Origin: Spongilla lacustris
Lineage: Eukaryota; Porifera; Demospongiae; Spongillida; Spongillidae
NCBI GenBank assembly: GCA_949361645.1
Contig: OX442418.1
Coordinates: forward strand, 10,078,632 to 10,142,631
Direction: 5' to 3'
Length of the DNA: 64,000 nt
Shown here: positions 61,080-64,000 of the stretch, one piece after another
How positions within the stretch are numbered: position 1 is the stretch's first letter
Layout of the letters: each line of letters starts with the position of its first letter
The notes under the pieces: model-generated
The model's input: the letters and a program-made list of their open reading frames with translations, nothing else
Told to the model about the DNA's origin: nothing
The model's database searches: none
Made by a program: the position numbers and the translations under genes

Positions 61080-61610
61080 ACCATCATATGGGTGACTATT
61101 AACCGATTATACGCTAAATTTAATTTGCGCACGCGTACATACGTAACGCGGAATTGTTTTCAACAAATAATCATTTTTTGAGGTGTGGTTATGGTAGTTA
61201 TTGCAGCAGCTGAACGGAGCGACTTTTGTATGGACGACCTTTGTTTTTTGGAATGCTGACTGGATGAACTATCTTCCCTTGCGTATGGATGGGCGCGATC
61301 TACTCATGTTCGAGCGTGCGATGGTGAAAAACGAATCTGAACGTAACGCTACCTCGTCTCTTAGTGTTTGAGGTACGTTGTAAACATATGCGATGTCTTT
61401 GTTGGGTACAATGACGACTTTCTTCAGTGAATATAGGCTATTTAGAGAGGGGGGGGGGGAGGTTGTTGCAAACACAGCCATATATTCTATTTATAGCCCG
61501 TCCGCTTGTATCTTCCTGATCGTTAGCTATTTTAGCTATAAACTTACACATGTATTGTTTGTTTGTTTGGTACTTTTGTGGCATGATAAAAGTATATCTA
61601 TTTGCTGTAC
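61080..61610 (+). other. CpG-containing stretch, possible start of another gene
   Basis: Contains GCGCACGCGTACATACGTAAC (61128-61148) and a short open frame at 61264-61371 (MNYLPLRMDGRDLLMFERAM and on) whose stop is followed at once by a strong donor (GAG then GTACGT, 61373). It could be a non-coding or short-coding first exon on the plus strand. No second exon is seen before the repeats. A 9-G run is at 61450-61458. Confidence 0.25.
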
Positions 61611-62463
61611 GTGTCAGCTACATGTATTCACACTCTTCATACACTATGCACCCACACTATCACCTGCTCACACACTCCTTTTCACACTCCCCTTGTCACC
61701 CATTTGCCTTGTACACACCACCCAATGCACGCACTCCATAATGACACACCCTTTCTAGACATATCTTTGTCACACCCTCCCCCTTGTACACACCCACTGT
61801 AATACATCCATTCCACATCTACCACCCTGCAGTCCCCTCACAGCATGTATTCCACTTGTTAGCACCCTGTGTGAACTCTGGCACACTACAGCACCTACAC
61901 ATAGTGATGTGAAGGTGTGGAACCCTTGCACACACACTTCATTGACTCTTCTATCATGTGCATGCACATTGCTTGTCATATACACCGTTGTACACACCAC
62001 CCATTGTGCACTCTTTATCACTCCATCTCCTTGTCATACTCACACTCCACAGCACACCCACCTGCCAATTGCAATCCCCTTGTGAGAAAGTGTGTAGTGT
62101 GTAGGAATCTGTAGTGTGTGAGGGTGTGTAGAGGGTGTGTGAGGGAGTGTACAAAGGTATAACGTGTTTACAAGTGGTGTGTGTGAGGGAGTGTGTACAA
62201 GGTGTAGTGTGTTTGCAAGTGGTGTGTGTAGAGAGGGTGTTTCCGAGGGGTGTGTGAGGGTGTGTGTAGTGGGTCTGTGAGGGAATGTGTAGTGTGTGTG
62301 AGGGTGTGAGGCAGCGTGCACAAAGGTACAGTGTGTTTACAAGTGGTGTGTGAGGGAGTGTGTGTACAATGGGTGTGTGTATAGAGGGTTTTCCAAGGGG
62401 TGTGTGAGGGAGTGTATAGTGTGTGGAAGGATGTGTGTAGAGGGTGTGGTGTGTACAAGGGGT

Positions 62464-62966
62464 GTGAGAGGTGTGCATATAGTAAAGTGGGTGGTGTGCA
62501 TTTCACTGTGTAGAATGGCAAGAGTGTGACAAGGAGATTTATGTGTGTAGATTAGATGTGTGTGATAGGGAGTGTGTGCAGTGGGTGGATGTGTACAAGG
62601 GGTGTGTGGGGTAGGCATGCTGTGCACCCTCTACACAATCCCTCACACACCCCTTGTGTGTACACTTAGAAACACCCTCTCTACACACCCCTTGTACATA
62701 CGTATACTCCCTCACACAACCTTGTACACACCATCCATTGCACTCTTTATCAATCCAACTCCTTGTCATACTCACACTCCACTGCACACCCACCTGCCAA
62801 TAGCAATCTGGTCACTGCATGTACACATCCACCCACTGCACACACTCCCTTATCACACACATCTAATCTACACACAAATCTTCTTGTCACACTCTTGCCA
62901 TTCTACACAGTGCAATGCACAGCACCCACTTTACTATACTCCTCACACACCTACCCTCTTCACACA
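62464..62966. repeat. Inverted repeat within the CA/TG region
   Basis: 62464-62606 and 62819-62966 are inverted copies: GTGTAGAATGGCAAGAGTGTG against CACACTCTTGCCATTCTACAC, and GTGTGTAGATTAGATGTGTG against its inverse. The spacer is about 210 bp. Confidence 0.85.
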
Positions 62967-63060
62967 CCTCTTGTAAACACACTACACCTTGTACACACTC
63001 CCTCACACCCTCCCTTACACACCCTCTGCATACACCCTCTCTATACATACTCCCTCACAT

Positions 63061-63720
63061 ACTCCTTGTACACACACTCCCTCACACACACCCCTTGTAC
63101 ACACACTCCCTCACACACACCCCTTGTACACACACTCCCTCACACACACCCCTTGTACACACACTCCCTCACACACACCCCTTGTACACACACACCCTCA
63201 CACACACCCCTTGTACACACACCCCTTGTACACACACTCCCTCACACACACCCCTTGTACACACACTCCCTCACACACACCCATTGTACACACACTCCCT
63301 CACACACACCCCTTGTACACACACTACCTCACACACACCCCTTGTACACACTCCCTCACACACACCCCTTGTACACACACTCCCTCACACACACCCCTTG
63401 TACACACACTCCCTCACACACACCCCTTGTACACACACTACCTCACACACACCCCTTGTACACACTCCCTCACACACACCCCTTGTACACACACTACCCC
63501 TTGTACACACACTTCCTCACACACACCCCTTGTACACACACTCCCTCACACACACCCCTTGTACACACACTCCCTCGCACACACCACTTGTACACACACT
63601 CCCTCGCACACACCACTTGTACACACACTCCCTCGCACACACCACTTGTACACACACTCCCTCGCACACACCACTTGTACACACACTCCCTCGCACACAC
63701 CACTTGTAAACACACTACAC
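63061..63720 (+). repeat. 27-bp minisatellite, about 24 units
   Basis: The unit is ACACACTCCCTCACACACAC followed by CCCTTGT. Right-hand units carry CTCGCACACACCACTTGT in place of CTCACACACACCCCTTGT, five in a row, so that variant spread locally. Some units are shortened by 4-15 bp. Confidence 0.95.
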
Positions 63721-64000
63721 CTTGTAGTGTACACACACTCCCTTACACACACCCCTTGTACACCCTCTACACACATCCCTTGTACATACCCACACCCTCT
63801 CTATATATACCCCTTGTTCATACCACCTTTTGTACACACAATCCCTCACACACACATACTGAGTGTACATAGCATTTTTTTTGTGTTGACAATTAGCCTT
63901 AACCTTTCATGTCAGATAAGCACATAGTCATGTACTCATATACACTACATTGCAGAGACTGCCATTGTGTGTCCTTTCTGCAGATCAACACGTTCATCAA

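Larger units (their letters stand above)
61615..63875. repeat. CA/TG-rich minisatellite region
   Basis: Low-complexity DNA built from CACAC, CCCTTGTA and CTCCCT words. From about 62085 to 62630 the plus strand is TG-rich, and on both sides it is CA-rich, so part of the region is inverted. The block at 61977-62085 recurs at 62706-62813 (CACTCTTTATCA, CTCCTTGTCATACTCACACT, CACCTGCCAAT-GCAATC). The long Thr/His/Pro/Leu frames across it are compositional. Confidence 0.93.

Noticed and set aside
39000..61290. Terminal inverted repeats of the two-gene unit, including the 39101-39212 hairpin as a border
   Set aside because: No inverse of the left hairpin or flanking sequence is seen to the right of 61.08 kb, and no target duplication could be matched, so element borders are left undefined.
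62763..63927. Long Thr/His/Pro-rich open frames up to 369 codons
   Set aside because: They result from the CA-rich 27-bp minisatellite; the same peptide recurs in all three frames.

Overview
The window is metazoan genomic DNA, most likely from a demosponge. The case rests on gene families: a terminal exon coding an Ig domain, a transmembrane helix and a TIR domain; a degenerate TRIM-like filamin plus NHL-repeat gene; a many-helix receptor family common in sponges; and introns with clean GT/AG borders, many of them phase 1. There are no operons, ribosome binding sites or rRNA genes, and I found no tRNA gene. The species cannot be fixed from the sequence. Much of the window is repeats and transposon debris.

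1-5.3 kb: an uninterrupted 2-kb GGA trinucleotide repeat, then a locus with a signal-peptide/Ig-like exon on the minus strand. A diverged second copy of that locus lies at 34.8-35.9 kb, where only three GGA units sit at the matching position. 6.4-7.7 kb: frameshifted filamin/NHL pseudogene. 9.7-21.2 kb: palindromic non-autonomous elements, a 4.1-kb TTAA-flanked element with 18-bp inverted ends that contains a broken receptor gene, and the Ig-TM-TIR exon. 22-30 kb: a 1.26-kb perfect-looking palindrome and four remnants of one reverse-transcriptase family, two of them head to head. 32 kb: a 750-bp hAT element with an exact 8-bp target duplication. 36-39 kb: simple repeats, a minisatellite and a frameshifted SAM-like fragment.

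39.5-61.1 kb is the most interesting part. Two multi-exon genes diverge from a 6-kb array of 165-bp repeats. The minus-strand gene (12 exons, about 907 aa) is of the DUF7869 type and carries acidic motifs that look like a DDE-type RNase-H fold. The plus-strand gene (11 exons, 716 aa) has a ParB/sulfiredoxin-like domain followed by a region resembling a catalytically degraded DNA methyltransferase. The 12-bp palindrome TTGAAATTTCAA occurs 18 times near the 3' end of the first gene and 3 times just beyond the 3' end of the second, so the pair is bracketed by the same site. I infer a candidate large two-gene mobile element or DNA-binding system with its own sites; no terminal inverted repeats or target duplication were found.

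61.6-63.9 kb is CA/TG-rich minisatellite DNA, partly arranged as an inverted repeat.
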